Source: Dysgonomonadaceae bacterium PH5-43
Lineage (GTDB): Bacteria > Bacteroidota > Bacteroidia > Bacteroidales > Azobacteroidaceae
Assembly: GCA_029916745.1 (NCBI GenBank)
Contig: JARXWK010000007.1
Location: 45,355-109,354, forward strand
Length of the DNA stretch: 64,000 nt
Reading direction: 5' to 3'
Positions 28,918 through 38,860 of this stretch are shown in pieces. A model generated the notes under the pieces. The model was not told the origin of the DNA, searched no databases, and worked only from the letters and a program-made list of their open reading frames with translations. How positions within the stretch are numbered: position 1 is the stretch's first letter; every line of letters starts with the position of its first letter. The position numbers and the translations under genes are program-made.

Positions 28918-31900
28918 ATGAAGAAAATAGTTCTTACGATTAGTGTAGTCTTATTGACGACTGCATTCGCATTTGCGCAAGTAGCTCCGGTAAAGTATGG
29001 TCCTACGCCTAATGAGCGACAAATGAAGTATTTACAAGAGCCAATGGCTGCATTTATTCATTTCGGTATGAATACTTTTGCGGGTAGCGATGGTATTGAG
29101 TGGGGGAATGACACTAAACGCCCTGCCTCTACATTTAATCCTACAAACGGAGAAGTCGATACCGATCAGTGGGTACGTCTTTTGCAAAAAGCAGGTTTTA
29201 CACGTGTTATTATCACTCTTAAACATCACGATGGTTTTTGTACTTGGCCAACAAAAGTAACTGATTACAATATTTCTAAGAGTCCGTATTTAGATGGAAA
29301 GGGTGATTTAGCAAAACAGCTTTCCGAATCGTGCGATAAGTATGGTATGGATATGGGTATTTATCTTTCGCCTTGGGACGCTTGGGAGCCTTCTTATGGA
29401 GATGCAAGTGAGGGGGATTATAACGATTTCTATGATAATCAACTAAGAGAATTGCTTGGAGGCGAATATGGAAGATTAAATCCTGAAACAGGAAAACGAG
29501 AAATTATAGAAATATGGCTCGACGGTGCGACAGGAGCAGGCACTGCGCATCAAACTTACGATTTTACTCGCTATGTAAATACTGTAAGGGAATTACAGCC
29601 CAATTGTTTAACGTGGATGACGTTAGCTGCGGCTAAGAATTATTCTGGCGATGAGGCTAACTTCCCTGTCGATGCTTTTTGGGTTGGTAATGAAAAAGGA
29701 TATGTAAACGATCCGGTGTGGGTGAAAGTTAATGTTAATGGCTCGTCGGTAAGTCAGTATAGTAACACCGGTAATTATATTAGTATTCCAGAGGCCGATG
29801 TTTCTATCAGACCAGGTTGGTTTTATCACTCGTCGCAAGATGGAAGCGTTAAGTCGTTAGATTATCTTATGCATAATATTTATATGCGTACCGTTGGTAT
29901 GGGTATTCCTTTGTTGTTAAATGTTCCGCCTGCTCGCGATGGACGATTTCACGCAAATGATTCTATTGCTCTTGAGAAATTTGGTAATGCTATAGCTAAA
30001 ACATTTGAAACTAATCTTCTTAATACTGATATGAATGTTTCGGCAACTGCAAATAGAGGAGCAGGTTTTGAAGTCTCTAATATTTTAGATAACGATTACG
30101 ATACGTATTGGACAATGGCAGACGGACAAACAACCGGCTCAATAACCATCGACTTAGGCAAGGATACGGAGTTAGACGTTATTCGTTTTCAAGAATATCT
30201 TCCTTTGGGACAAAGAATTAGTAGTTGGAACTTAGAGGTGGAGGTTTATGGTGTTTGGCGTGAGTATGGTTCGGGAAAAACTGTTGGCTATCAACGTATG
30301 GTTAAAGGCGAAGTATTGCCAGTGCGTAAAATAAGATTAAGTATAACTTCTTCATTGGCAGTGCCTATTATTAGTGGTGTTCAGGCTTACCGTTCCGATG
30401 CTTCTGTTGCTAACTTAGGTCCTATTCCTGCAGGTTTAGGAAGTATAGATGCTACAGATATTCAATCGGTAGAAACTAAAAAAGTGTCGAAACTGAAGTT
30501 TGAAGTTCTTGAGATGCCTTCGGGTAACTGGCCAACTTTGGCTGAAATGAAGTTTTTTACAACAACAAACGGAGTAAGAACAGAGTTAGACCGTACGGGA
30601 TTTACGGCAACAGCCACTTCAGAAGCCAAGAAAGCAGTAAACGGAGAGCCTGATTGTCTGGCTTCTAACACTATAGATGGTAATAATTCTACTATATGGC
30701 AGCCGGAGTGGAAGCCAAAAGTAGCTATGCCTCAGTCGTTGATGTACGATTTTGGCAAACAAGTAGATTTAACAGAGATAAGTTATCTGCAACGTCAGAG
30801 TACTCTTAATGATATTGCCTCTAAGTTTAATATTTATATTGCAGAAAATGCCGACGATGAATATACACTTTCTATAGCAGGAGGAACTTTTGTTGCCGGA
30901 TTAAACAAGGCACAGTATGCGCCTGTGGCTACTGGTTGGGTAGTGATGCAAGATTATAGCGATTTGGGAAGTGCAATACAATCGACAACCGATAAAGCCG
31001 AAGCTAAATTTGATATAACAGAGGGTTGGTTTAGAATTATAGGAGCGAAATCTCCTTCTTCTGGTATAATGGAAGTTTGGATTGATGGTGTTAAAGAGGC
31101 AACGATAGACACTTATGCGTCTTCTCTTACTAAAGATGTGGCTTTGTATGAAAATACTTTGTCAAAAGCAGGAAATCATACCGTGTTAATAAAAGCTACC
31201 GGCGATAAAAACGAAAAGTCTTTAGACTCTAAAATTACTCTTCAAAAAGTAGTGCGCTTAGAAGATAATATAAAAGGTATGTTTGAGATAAATAAATCTT
31301 TTGTAGAAACAACAGAAGATGCCAAGGTGTTGAGTTTTGAAATACATAGGTTTGGAGATTTAAGCGAAACGGCATCTGTAACTTATATTACTTCGCCAGG
31401 AACAGGAGTGCACGGTAAAACATATACCGATAAGTCGGAAGTTGTAACCTTTGGGGTTGGTGAATCGAAGAAAATACTGACGGTAGAGATTTTGGAGAAT
31501 GATTTGGCTGAAGGTAATAAAGATTTTTATATAGAACTTAACAACCCTGCCTCTCATTATGTATTAGGGTTTGTATCTGTGATGCGAGTGTTGGTTTACG
31601 ATAACGATGGAGATGCAGGTAATCCGAACTTAGAGGGTTATTGCACCCCTGAGGGTACGCAGCATTCGGGCAAGAAGGCTTATTTAGAATCGGCATCAAC
31701 CGAAGGAGCAAAGAAAGACTTGTTGTATGAAGCAACTAAATGTCCTGATAATGTGTACGTTAAATGTGCCGACAGTTATGTTGAGGCGGAACGAAACTCA
31801 ACCTTTACTCTTAATCTGAAAGCTTTTGAAGCGGGCGAAAGGTCTACCTCGGTTGTGTATCAAGACTTTCGTTACAATAGAGCGTATATTTATGTAGATT

Positions 31901-32415
31901 GGAATGCCGACCTTGCTTTTGCGGATAATGAGAAAATAGCCGAATACGGGATAAAGCCGACAAATAATGTTTTGGGTAATTACGACGAAGTAATGGATAT
32001 TTCGTTAGATATAACAGTACCCGAGTCAACCATATTGCAGAGCATTCCTATAAGAGTTTTGTATCATAATGCTTGGCAAAATCTTTCAAATGGAGCTTGT
32101 AGTAATGTAACCGAAGGTATGGCTTACGATTTTCGATTAAAAGTTTTACCTTCTACAGTTGCTATTGAATCTATCAAAAATATGTCTCAACAATTTAATG
32201 TTTTCAGATCGGGCGACAATATTATCTGTTCGGGCGATATGGCAAAAGTAAAAAAAGTAGACTTGATAAATCTAAACGGTGTTGCCTTAAAATCTATGCA
32301 TTCTTTGAAACCTAATGATGATTTACATATTAGTATGTCAAACCTACAAAAAGGCTTCTATTTAGTTGCCGTTAGCACGGTAGAAAACACAGAAGTGCAT
32401 AAAATTATCTATTAA
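28918..32415 (+). CDS. Secreted GH29 alpha-L-fucosidase, multimodular, with T9SS-like tail
   Basis: A 1165-residue exported fucosidase (signal peptide ending at AFAQ). The GH29 barrel spans about residues 25-365 with FIHFGMNTF, LKHHDGFCTWPT and the nucleophile Asp in IEIWLDGATG (about D202). After it come an F5/8 type C module (about 370-495), a second F5/8-like module (about 515-655), a sugar-binding-like domain (about 675-785), a Calx-beta domain (about 785-895, ENDLAEGNKDFYIELNNPA), a GEVED domain (about 915-1080, RAYIYVDWNADLAF) and a C-terminal type A sorting domain ending GFYLVAVSTVENTEVHKIIY. It would release terminal fucose from host glycans at the cell surface. It is divergent from the sialic acid operon. 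Confidence 0.93.
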   Translation: MKKIVLTISVVLLTTAFAFAQVAPVKYGPTPNERQMKYLQEPMAAFIHFGMNTFAGSDGIEWGNDTKRPASTFNPTNGEVDTDQWVRLLQKAGFTRVIITLKHHDGFCTWPTKVTDYNISKSPYLDGKGDLAKQLSESCDKYGMDMGIYLSPWDAWEPSYGDASEGDYNDFYDNQLRELLGGEYGRLNPETGKREIIEIWLDGATGAGTAHQTYDFTRYVNTVRELQPNCLTWMTLAAAKNYSGDEANFPVDAFWVGNEKGYVNDPVWVKVNVNGSSVSQYSNTGNYISIPEADVSIRPGWFYHSSQDGSVKSLDYLMHNIYMRTVGMGIPLLLNVPPARDGRFHANDSIALEKFGNAIAKTFETNLLNTDMNVSATANRGAGFEVSNILDNDYDTYWTMADGQTTGSITIDLGKDTELDVIRFQEYLPLGQRISSWNLEVEVYGVWREYGSGKTVGYQRMVKGEVLPVRKIRLSITSSLAVPIISGVQAYRSDASVANLGPIPAGLGSIDATDIQSVETKKVSKLKFEVLEMPSGNWPTLAEMKFFTTTNGVRTELDRTGFTATATSEAKKAVNGEPDCLASNTIDGNNSTIWQPEWKPKVAMPQSLMYDFGKQVDLTEISYLQRQSTLNDIASKFNIYIAENADDEYTLSIAGGTFVAGLNKAQYAPVATGWVVMQDYSDLGSAIQSTTDKAEAKFDITEGWFRIIGAKSPSSGIMEVWIDGVKEATIDTYASSLTKDVALYENTLSKAGNHTVLIKATGDKNEKSLDSKITLQKVVRLEDNIKGMFEINKSFVETTEDAKVLSFEIHRFGDLSETASVTYITSPGTGVHGKTYTDKSEVVTFGVGESKKILTVEILENDLAEGNKDFYIELNNPASHYVLGFVSVMRVLVYDNDGDAGNPNLEGYCTPEGTQHSGKKAYLESASTEGAKKDLLYEATKCPDNVYVKCADSYVEAERNSTFTLNLKAFEAGERSTSVVYQDFRYNRAYIYVDWNADLAFADNEKIAEYGIKPTNNVLGNYDEVMDISLDITVPESTILQSIPIRVLYHNAWQNLSNGACSNVTEGMAYDFRLKVLPSTVAIESIKNMSQQFNVFRSGDNIICSGDMAKVKKVDLINLNGVALKSMHSLKPNDDLHISMSNLQKGFYLVAVSTVENTEVHKIIY

Positions 32416-32438
32416 AAAGTTTGCCTTCACACTTAGTT

Positions 32439-32507
32439 AAAAAAAGGCTGAAAGCCTTACAGAGCTCACCCTGCGCTAAGCTCCGTAAGGCTTTCAGCCT
32501 TTTTTTA
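32439..32507 (+). terminator. Long hairpin terminator after the fucosidase gene
   Basis: Arms of about 22 bp (AAGGCTGAAAGCCTTAC and its complement) around a 23-nt loop, flanked by an A-run and a T-run. Confidence 0.85.
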
Positions 32508-32615
32508 TACCGCCAACTTTTATCTTTAAGTTAAGAACTGAAAATTAGCGAAAAACGTTGCAAAATTGCAAAGCACAGTAGAGGTATGGCGTGCCGCGTC
32601 TCTGGTTCTAAAAAC

Positions 32616-32774
32616 GTTTCATACTATTGAAACTACTCGTTTCAATAGTATGAAACAAAGTGTTTCTCCTATATGAAACAGGTAATTTCACCTATTTGAA
32701 ACAAATTATGCCGAAGTGTGAAACAGGTTGTTTTGATTGTATGAAACAATTCGTTTCAAAGTATGAAATGGATT
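32616..32774. repeat. Array C: seven 22-23-bp units with GTTTC...GAAAC dyads
   Basis: Units start at 32616, 32639, 32662, 32685, 32708, 32730 and 32753. Five are exactly 23 bp, two are 22. Most read GTTTC-n(6-7)-TGAAAC plus five bases, so each unit is itself a dyad. The first two units together form a perfect 18-bp inverted repeat (32616-32633 with 32639-32656). The rest of the 498-bp gap (32416-32913) holds the fucosidase terminator and no gene that I can see. Confidence 0.85.
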
Positions 32775-32913
32775 ATGTTGAAGTTTTCCATAAGAGAACT
32801 GTTTAATCAGTGTATGCGGAATAATATTATAAACTTGATATTTATACAAATGTATTTGCGAATTCAAAAACATTGAGTAAATTTGCTATTCTTATTGAGT
32901 AAAATTAGAATAT

Positions 32914-34098
32914 ATGTTTGAACGTCCTTACTTAAAGTCAGTTAAAGCGAGAATTGAAGAGCCGAGAAAGTTTATTCAAGTTATTCTTGGACCTCGTCAA
33001 GTGGGTAAAACCACTATGGTAACACAACTTGTTGAGCAGTTGTCGCTTCCAAACTTATTCGAATCGGCAGACGCCATCTTGGCTACAAACTCAGCTTGGA
33101 TTACGCAGATTTGGGAATCGGCTCGTTTGCGGATGAAAGTGTCGAATGCTTCGGAGTTCTTGCTCGTAATTGATGAAGTTCAGAAAATAGACAATTGGAG
33201 TGAAGTTGTGAAACAACAATGGGATAAAGATACTCGTGAAAAAATCAATATTAAAGTGATTCTGCTTGGGTCTTCTCGCTTGCTAATTCAGAAGGGGTTA
33301 ACAGAGTCGTTGGCGGGTCGTTTCGAAACTTTATATTTAGGACATTGGTCTTATTCTGAAATGCAGGAGGCTTTTGGGTGGAGTGTAGAGCAATACGTCT
33401 ACTTTGGAGGCTATCCAGGATCAACAACACTAATTAGTGATGAAAAACGTTGGAAGAACTATGTGAAAGATTCGCTTATTGAAACTAGTATTTCTAAAGA
33501 TATTTTGATGCTGACGCGCGTAGATAAGCCTGCTTTGTTAAAGCTATTATTCGAGTTGGGCTGCCTTTATTCAGGTCAGATACTCTCGTATACGAAAATA
33601 TTGGGTCAGCTGCAAGATGCCGGAAATGCAACAACGTTGGCTAACTATTTAAGACTACTATCAGATTGCGGATTATTAGGTGGGTTAGATAAGTATGCTG
33701 GAGATATAATTCGCAAACGTGGCTCAAGTCCAAAATTTCAAGTGTATAACAATGCGCTAATTACAGCGCAGAGTGATGAAATATACGAGAAAGCAATTGT
33801 TAATCCTAAGTTATGGGGACGGCTCGTTGAGTCTTCTGTTGGTGCACATTTGATTAATAACTCTATTTCTGAAAGATATAATATTTACTACTGGCGTGAC
33901 GGAAATAACGAGGTCGACTTTGTTTTAGAAAAAGGAGATCGAGTAATTGGGCTTGAAGTGAAAAGCGGAATGAAAGCAGAAAATACAGGAATGGGGGTGT
34001 TTTTAGAGAGATTCCACCCAGAGAAGGTGCTGCTCGTTGGAACAGGGGGGATTCCTTGTGATGAATTTTTGAAGATTAATCCTATAGACTTGTTTTGA
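32914..34098 (+). CDS. AAA-family ATPase with DUF4143 C-terminal domain
   Basis: A 394-residue cytoplasmic protein of the widespread ATP-binding DUF4143 family. The Walker A motif is GPRQVGKTT (about 27-35) and Walker B is LLVIDEVQK (about 87-95), followed by a sensor-like LGSSRLL. The C-terminal part contains NEVDFVLEKGDRVIGLEVKSG, which has the D-E-K spacing of a PD-(D/E)XK-like nuclease fold. The function of the family is unknown; many genomes carry scattered copies, and they have been compared to toxin or mobile modules. It interrupts the glycan-degradation genes and is flanked by repeats (32616-32774 and 34109-34229), which suggests a later insertion. Confidence 0.85.
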   Translation: MFERPYLKSVKARIEEPRKFIQVILGPRQVGKTTMVTQLVEQLSLPNLFESADAILATNSAWITQIWESARLRMKVSNASEFLLVIDEVQKIDNWSEVVKQQWDKDTREKINIKVILLGSSRLLIQKGLTESLAGRFETLYLGHWSYSEMQEAFGWSVEQYVYFGGYPGSTTLISDEKRWKNYVKDSLIETSISKDILMLTRVDKPALLKLLFELGCLYSGQILSYTKILGQLQDAGNATTLANYLRLLSDCGLLGGLDKYAGDIIRKRGSSPKFQVYNNALITAQSDEIYEKAIVNPKLWGRLVESSVGAHLINNSISERYNIYYWRDGNNEVDFVLEKGDRVIGLEVKSGMKAENTGMGVFLERFHPEKVLLVGTGGIPCDEFLKINPIDLF

Positions 34099-34108
34099 CA
34101 AAGAGTTA

Positions 34109-34229
34109 TGTGCTTCGCACAAGATAAAAACTAAAAGATAAAAACTAAAAGTTGGCGCAAAGCGACTCTAATACGCTTCGCGTCAACTTTTATCTTTTAG
34201 TTTTTATCTTTTAACTTGTGCGAAGCACA
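34109..34229. repeat. Large imperfect inverted repeat, GTGCTTCGCAC type
   Basis: Left arm 34109-34164 and right arm 34174-34229 are near-complementary over about 55 bp. Outer ends are GTGCTTCGCAC (34110) and GTGCGAAGCAC (34218). Inner parts are alternating runs of CTAAAAGATAAAAA and its complement. It sits right after the DUF4143 gene. The same building blocks recur near 38380-38650 and 42448-42655. No transposase is present, so it is a non-autonomous repeat or a very large terminator-like hairpin. Confidence 0.75.
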
Positions 34230-34295
34230 AAGAGTTGGTGCGAAGCGTTGCCTGCGGTTGTGATTATGTTTTGTAAAAAAATATAAAATTTATTA

Positions 34296-34325
34296 TTGCA
34301 TTATATGTTTATTGTTTTATCTTTG
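34296..34325 (+). promoter_or_regulatory. Promoter of the first mosaic protein gene
   Basis: TTG at 34296-34298 and TATCTTTG at 34318-34325, spaced 19 nt, fit the Bacteroidetes -33/-7 arrangement. The ATG is 64 nt further on. Confidence 0.6.
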
Positions 34326-34389
34326 CAGCGTGTAGGAGTATTACTTAGAAAAAACAACAAATATATTTTATAATTTTAATTGGAAAAAC

Positions 34390-37300
34390 ATGAGAAAGAT
34401 TTATTTATTAGTTTGTGCGCTATTCTTGTCTTTGGGAGTATTTGCGCAGTATCCTACAGTATCTACAGGTGATGATGGACCTTGGTACTTTGTTCAAGTG
34501 TTAGGTAGTGATACCCGCGTTGGTTTGTGTATGTCTGCAGATGCGGATTCTGGCAATTCTGTTAATAGAGTTTTTGGGAAAGCATTCAATTATGCCCCAT
34601 TTGATACGGCTAAGCAATTATGGCGAGCAGAGAAAGATGCTGATGACAATTATGTTTTAATTAACAAATTTTACAATCAAAAGCTTTCTGCTTGGAGATG
34701 GGATACTCGTAATAAAGATGTTGCAGGCTTGGCAGACGAAGCTTCTACTGGTTGGATTTTATCTGAACCTGCAACTCCTAATGGGCATCTTATATTTAAA
34801 GCTGCAAACCCTCTTACTGCAAATTCTCCTTATTTTCATCAGGGAAATGATGGTTGGGGGTTTTCTGTTATTTTTGAAGGAACACAGTGGGGTACAGGAG
34901 TTAATTCTCAATTCAAATTTATTGAGTTTTCAGAATTGCCCACTGGAGATGTAGATTTTGGAGATGTTTTGCTTAATTCGACTACGCAAAAAAGGGTTGT
35001 ATTTAATAATACAGAAGCCGTAACTGTTACTACTGCAGGGGATGCTGTATATACATTTACTGAAGATGAATACGGGGTAGTAGTTACTTTTGCTCCAGAT
35101 GTTGAACGTAAGGAATCAAGAGCTTCGGTAACGGTTGGGTCTGGAGGTCAAACAGTTGTAATCAATATAGTGGGTTATTGTAATACGCCAATTTGTGACC
35201 CAACTATAAATACAGATGTTTGGTATTATGTAAATTGGCATAGAGCAGGTGCTGGCAAATCTTTAACTCAAGATGCTGGTACGCATGGAGATGTCTTGCT
35301 TCCAAAGTGTGTTACAATAGACAGATCAAATAATGCGAAACAAGTGTGGAAACTAGTAGAATCAACAACGACTGGCAGATATTGGTTGCAAAGTGCATCT
35401 GGAGAGTATGCTGAGCCTAAAGATGGTTTTGTGCAGTTGGTGGAAACTCCGTCTGTTAGTTATGAATTGAAAGATAATACATCATACGAAGGTGTTGCTC
35501 CAGCTTATTCTCTTTGGACGGGAGACGGAACTACGGCTTTAGATCATAGAAATAGTGGTAATCCTCCTGTGGATTGTGTTGCTACGTGGAGTGGAGAAAG
35601 TGGCGTGAGTAAAGGTGCAGCGGTTACATTTATTCAAGCGCATCCATCGCTTTTGATAGCAGATGAACTTGATTTTGGTGTTTTGTCATTAAAAAATATT
35701 TCATCAACAAAAGAGCTGTCTATAACTAGAGTTAACTTGGAGGATAATGTTTCTGTTGTTGTTGAAGGTTCTGGAGCTGATGCTTTTGAGCCAACTTTAA
35801 CTGATGATGTGATTTCGATAGTATTTGCTCCTACAGTAGACGGAGTGTATGAGGCAACATTGAAAATTACTTCAGGAGATGTTATTGCAACTACTACGTT
35901 AAAAGGAGAGGCGAAAGATATTCCTTTTGCTTTTAGTGATGAAAATAATGAGTATTGGTATAATTTTGGATTTACAAGACAATCTGCAAAGTCAATACAA
36001 TCAGAAGGCATTGGTATGGGCTTGTCTCAAACCACTACAGATTTAACGAATGTGAATCAATGGTGGAAATTCGTAGGTGGCTATGAATCTTTCAAAATTG
36101 TAAATTATTATGGAGACGAGGCGTTTGTATCTGAAAATGCTAGTAATGATACAAAAGTTAAATCGGGTAATATAGAAGATGCTAGAAGTTATGCTTATGT
36201 GGATAATAATGGGAAATGTTTGATTCAACCTGTTGGGACTAGTACTTATTTAGCAGATTATTATGCGGCAGGAAAAGATATTGCTCATTATGGTAGTATA
36301 GATGATGCAGGAGTTTCTTTACGTTTTGAGGAAATAACAACTTTGCCAGAGTTGGCTGTTAATGTAAAGTCAATAACTTTTAAGGAGTCGGTGGGTTATA
36401 CAGTTTCTAAAATAATCAGAGTAAAAGGTAATGGAGTTGATGATATAGCGATAATACCTTCTGAAGAAGCTGTGTTCGCAATAGCACAAGGGTCTGATTG
36501 GGATTCTAAAGTTGGAGGATCTCTTATTGTGTCGTTTACTCCTGATGTTGTAGAGATTAACAAGGCGGGATTTATAAATGTAACAAAAGGTAGTTCGATA
36601 GAAACGATAACAGTTTCGTGTGAGTCGTATCCATTTGTGGTAAGTACTGAAGAAAATTCTTATTGGTATTACATTGTTTCTAATGCTTCGGCTCCGGGAA
36701 GAACTTACGCATATAATAAAGTAATGTATGATGGGGGCTTCGAAGATTCAAGGGTGTGTTTTACAGATAAATCTTCTGAGGCGACAAATCAAATGTGGCG
36801 TTTCTTAAAAAGTAATGGCAAATTAGCTATACAAAATTTAGGAACAGGGAAATATGCTTCTATTACAAAGCTTAATATTAGCGATAGTCAGTCTATGGTA
36901 ACCGTAGAAGATATAGGTTATACGTTTGAAGTTTTGCCAAGCACAGGTTATGAACCTTCGTATGCAATAAAGGCATCAAATGGTTCGTGCTTTCACCCTC
37001 AGAGTAATTATAGTGTAGTTGTTGCTTGGAATGGTGTGTCTGAAGAGGGAAATCAATGGCTATTCGCTCCAGTTGATACAGACCTTACTTGGTCGAGCTC
37101 TGACGATACCAATTGGACTAACGCTGCCAACTGGACTCCTAATATGGTGCCTTTCCATTTATCTAACGTAACTATCCCTGCTGGCAAATCTACTCCTGTT
37201 GTTTCTGCAATTACTACTATCGCTAATCTAACAATGATAGGTGATGCTAAAATAGAATTGGAAGCCGAACTTACCGTTAAAGGAGAAGTGAAAGTAGAAA

Positions 37301-38010
37301 AAACAGTTTCTAAAGAAACTTGGTATTCTATAGGATTTCCATTTGCAGCGGAAGCGTATTATGAGGGATTTGACGAAGATCCAAAGTTAATACCTTATAG
37401 TGATACGCAAACTAATGCCGACTTCTGGGTTAAAGCTTATGACGGAACAGGTGATGTTTTTGCTTATACAGAAAATACTTTTGCAAAAGGTATTGGTTAT
37501 ATAGCTCAATATCCTAAATACTTTGATGTTACAGAGAATGGAGGTGAAAGTCGCCCTATAACTTATAAATCAACAAGCACAACGGGTGTGGTTTTAGATG
37601 GAAAGATGATAGAAGCGCCTTCAAGTGAATATAAATTAGTAGCTAATCCTACTCTTAATGATATTGGCATAACCTCAAAGCCAGATGCGGGCTTCTATAA
37701 TTATAAATATAATAGTGGAACTAATAGCTTTATTCGTGTGGCGGATGGAGATCAGAAGACAGTAGCTCCTTTTGAGGCTTATATTACGGTGTTGCTTGGT
37801 GCTGGTAGCGGAGTGGAGCCACGTTCTATTATCGGTGGTGATGAAGACTTGACTAACATAAATACATTTGTTGATAGCGAAGACATAAAAGAAGTTCGTT
37901 ATTATAATCTTCAAGGTATAGAGATAAACAATCTTGCCAAAGGTGGTGTTTATATAGAAAAGACAACATACACATCGGGAGAGGTAGCAACAAGAAAAAT
38001 TATTAAGTAA
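34390..38010 (+). CDS. Giant secreted mosaic protein A: four lectin-like modules, Ig-like spacers, T9SS-like tail
   Basis: A 1206-residue exported protein (signal peptide ending GVFAQ) with no catalytic motif that I recognise. It alternates two module types. Beta-trefoil/ricin-like blocks, each opening with WYY/WYF and containing a (Q)xW(K/R)F box, lie at about 30-180, 275-415, 520-645 and 755-895. Ig-like spacers with an ELDFG-type strand lie at about 185-262, 420-505 and 655-745. Then follow a WxxxxNWTPN block with VTIPAGKSTPVVS (about 900-970), a beta-rich region and a C-terminal sorting domain (YNLQGIE, ending KIIK). The last 300 residues closely match those of protein B at 39100. A surface glycan-binding adhesin is the best guess. 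The gene for a small anchored protein follows after 19 nt. Confidence 0.8.
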   Translation: MRKIYLLVCALFLSLGVFAQYPTVSTGDDGPWYFVQVLGSDTRVGLCMSADADSGNSVNRVFGKAFNYAPFDTAKQLWRAEKDADDNYVLINKFYNQKLSAWRWDTRNKDVAGLADEASTGWILSEPATPNGHLIFKAANPLTANSPYFHQGNDGWGFSVIFEGTQWGTGVNSQFKFIEFSELPTGDVDFGDVLLNSTTQKRVVFNNTEAVTVTTAGDAVYTFTEDEYGVVVTFAPDVERKESRASVTVGSGGQTVVINIVGYCNTPICDPTINTDVWYYVNWHRAGAGKSLTQDAGTHGDVLLPKCVTIDRSNNAKQVWKLVESTTTGRYWLQSASGEYAEPKDGFVQLVETPSVSYELKDNTSYEGVAPAYSLWTGDGTTALDHRNSGNPPVDCVATWSGESGVSKGAAVTFIQAHPSLLIADELDFGVLSLKNISSTKELSITRVNLEDNVSVVVEGSGADAFEPTLTDDVISIVFAPTVDGVYEATLKITSGDVIATTTLKGEAKDIPFAFSDENNEYWYNFGFTRQSAKSIQSEGIGMGLSQTTTDLTNVNQWWKFVGGYESFKIVNYYGDEAFVSENASNDTKVKSGNIEDARSYAYVDNNGKCLIQPVGTSTYLADYYAAGKDIAHYGSIDDAGVSLRFEEITTLPELAVNVKSITFKESVGYTVSKIIRVKGNGVDDIAIIPSEEAVFAIAQGSDWDSKVGGSLIVSFTPDVVEINKAGFINVTKGSSIETITVSCESYPFVVSTEENSYWYYIVSNASAPGRTYAYNKVMYDGGFEDSRVCFTDKSSEATNQMWRFLKSNGKLAIQNLGTGKYASITKLNISDSQSMVTVEDIGYTFEVLPSTGYEPSYAIKASNGSCFHPQSNYSVVVAWNGVSEEGNQWLFAPVDTDLTWSSSDDTNWTNAANWTPNMVPFHLSNVTIPAGKSTPVVSAITTIANLTMIGDAKIELEAELTVKGEVKVEKTVSKETWYSIGFPFAAEAYYEGFDEDPKLIPYSDTQTNADFWVKAYDGTGDVFAYTENTFAKGIGYIAQYPKYFDVTENGGESRPITYKSTSTTGVVLDGKMIEAPSSEYKLVANPTLNDIGITSKPDAGFYNYKYNSGTNSFIRVADGDQKTVAPFEAYITVLLGAGSGVEPRSIIGGDEDLTNINTFVDSEDIKEVRYYNLQGIEINNLAKGGVYIEKTTYTSGEVATRKIIK

Positions 38011-38029
38011 ACAAAACAATATTAACGAT

Positions 38030-38299
38030 ATGGTAAAGAAAATAAGTATAGTGCTATTGAGCGCATTGTTGGTGTGCCCTGTATTTGCACAAGGATTTGA
38101 ACGTTCGATGAAGCAAAATACACAATCGTGGACAAACAACCAACAGTTGTTAGAGAGAGATGGAGTTATTGGACAGAGTGATGTGGTGAAGGCTGATCCT
38201 AAAGTTCCAGTTGGCGACACGGCTTGGGTTTTAATCTTAGGCTTAGGCTTGGCTTATGGAGCTTATGTGGTGAGTAGACAAGCAAAGAAGCAGCACTAA
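38030..38299 (+). CDS. Small exported protein with C-terminal PVGD-membrane anchor
   Basis: An 89-residue protein I cannot assign to a named family. It has a signal peptide (ending PVFAQ), a hydrophilic stretch of about 40 residues, then PVGDTAWVLILGLGLAYGAY (about 60-79), a single hydrophobic helix, and a basic tail RQAKKQH. The tripartite motif/helix/basic end resembles C-terminal sorting or anchoring signals and small PxG-type Bacteroidetes membrane proteins. It begins 19 nt after mosaic gene A and has a close paralogue in the same place after mosaic gene B, so a role with that partner is likely. A hairpin terminator follows. Confidence 0.8.
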   Translation: MVKKISIVLLSALLVCPVFAQGFERSMKQNTQSWTNNQQLLERDGVIGQSDVVKADPKVPVGDTAWVLILGLGLAYGAYVVSRQAKKQH

Positions 38300-38324
38300 G
38301 TTAATAAGTGTTGAAACTATAGAG

Positions 38325-38357
38325 AATAGCGTGGCGAATGTCACGCTATTTTTTTTG
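38325..38357 (+). terminator. Terminator after the first mosaic/small pair
   Basis: AATAGCGTG pairs with CACGCTATT, followed by a T-run. The same hairpin and about 80 bp around it recur at 42398. Confidence 0.85.
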
Positions 38358-38380
38358 TGATGTTTTCTCAAGTGGGATCT

Positions 38381-38652
38381 GCGAGCTTGCTCGCTTGTCG
38401 CTAACTTTTGTCCCCCTTAGGTAACGCTGCGCTCACCTAAGGTTATGAATATATCGCCCATTCGGGCTGCTGCCTACCCAAAGAGTAGTATCTGCATAGC
38501 CGCATGGCGAGCGAAGTCTTGCCCGCGCTTGTTAAGGTATGCTTGCTCGCTTGTCGCCAACTTTTAGTTTTTATCTTTTAGTTTTTAACTTGTGCGAAGC
38601 ACATAGCTTTTATCTTTTAGTTTTTAATTTTTATCTGCGAGCTTGCTCGCTC
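38381..38652. repeat. Cluster of palindromes and AT-rich repeats
   Basis: GCGAGCTTGCTCGC occurs at 38381-38394 and 38637-38650. Between them lie copies of CTTTTAGTTTTTATCTTTTAG and a GTGCGAAGCAC palindrome at 38592. No gene is seen in 38300-39099. The rest of that 800-bp gap is AT-rich DNA with a promoter and a leader (see 38853 and 38991). Confidence 0.7.
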
Positions 38653-38852
38653 ATTATGTATTATTGTCTAATTGGTTGAGTTTTAATTGTTATTTTTATG
38701 TAGTTTTTATTTTCTACAAGATAGGGGTGGCGTGTTCTTGTTTGACGGGGTTTTATTCTTTAAAAATCTTATTTTATTAAGTAAATGAACTTTATTTTGA
38801 TAGAAATATAAAAAAATATCAATTTAAATAGTATTTATCAAAATAAATGTTT

Positions 38853-38860
38853 TATATTTG
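38853..38860 (+). promoter_or_regulatory. -7 element TATATTTG, 239 nt before mosaic gene B
   Basis: TAnnTTTG match in the gap before 39100. The transcript would have a long leader containing the hairpin at 38991-39031. Confidence 0.5.
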
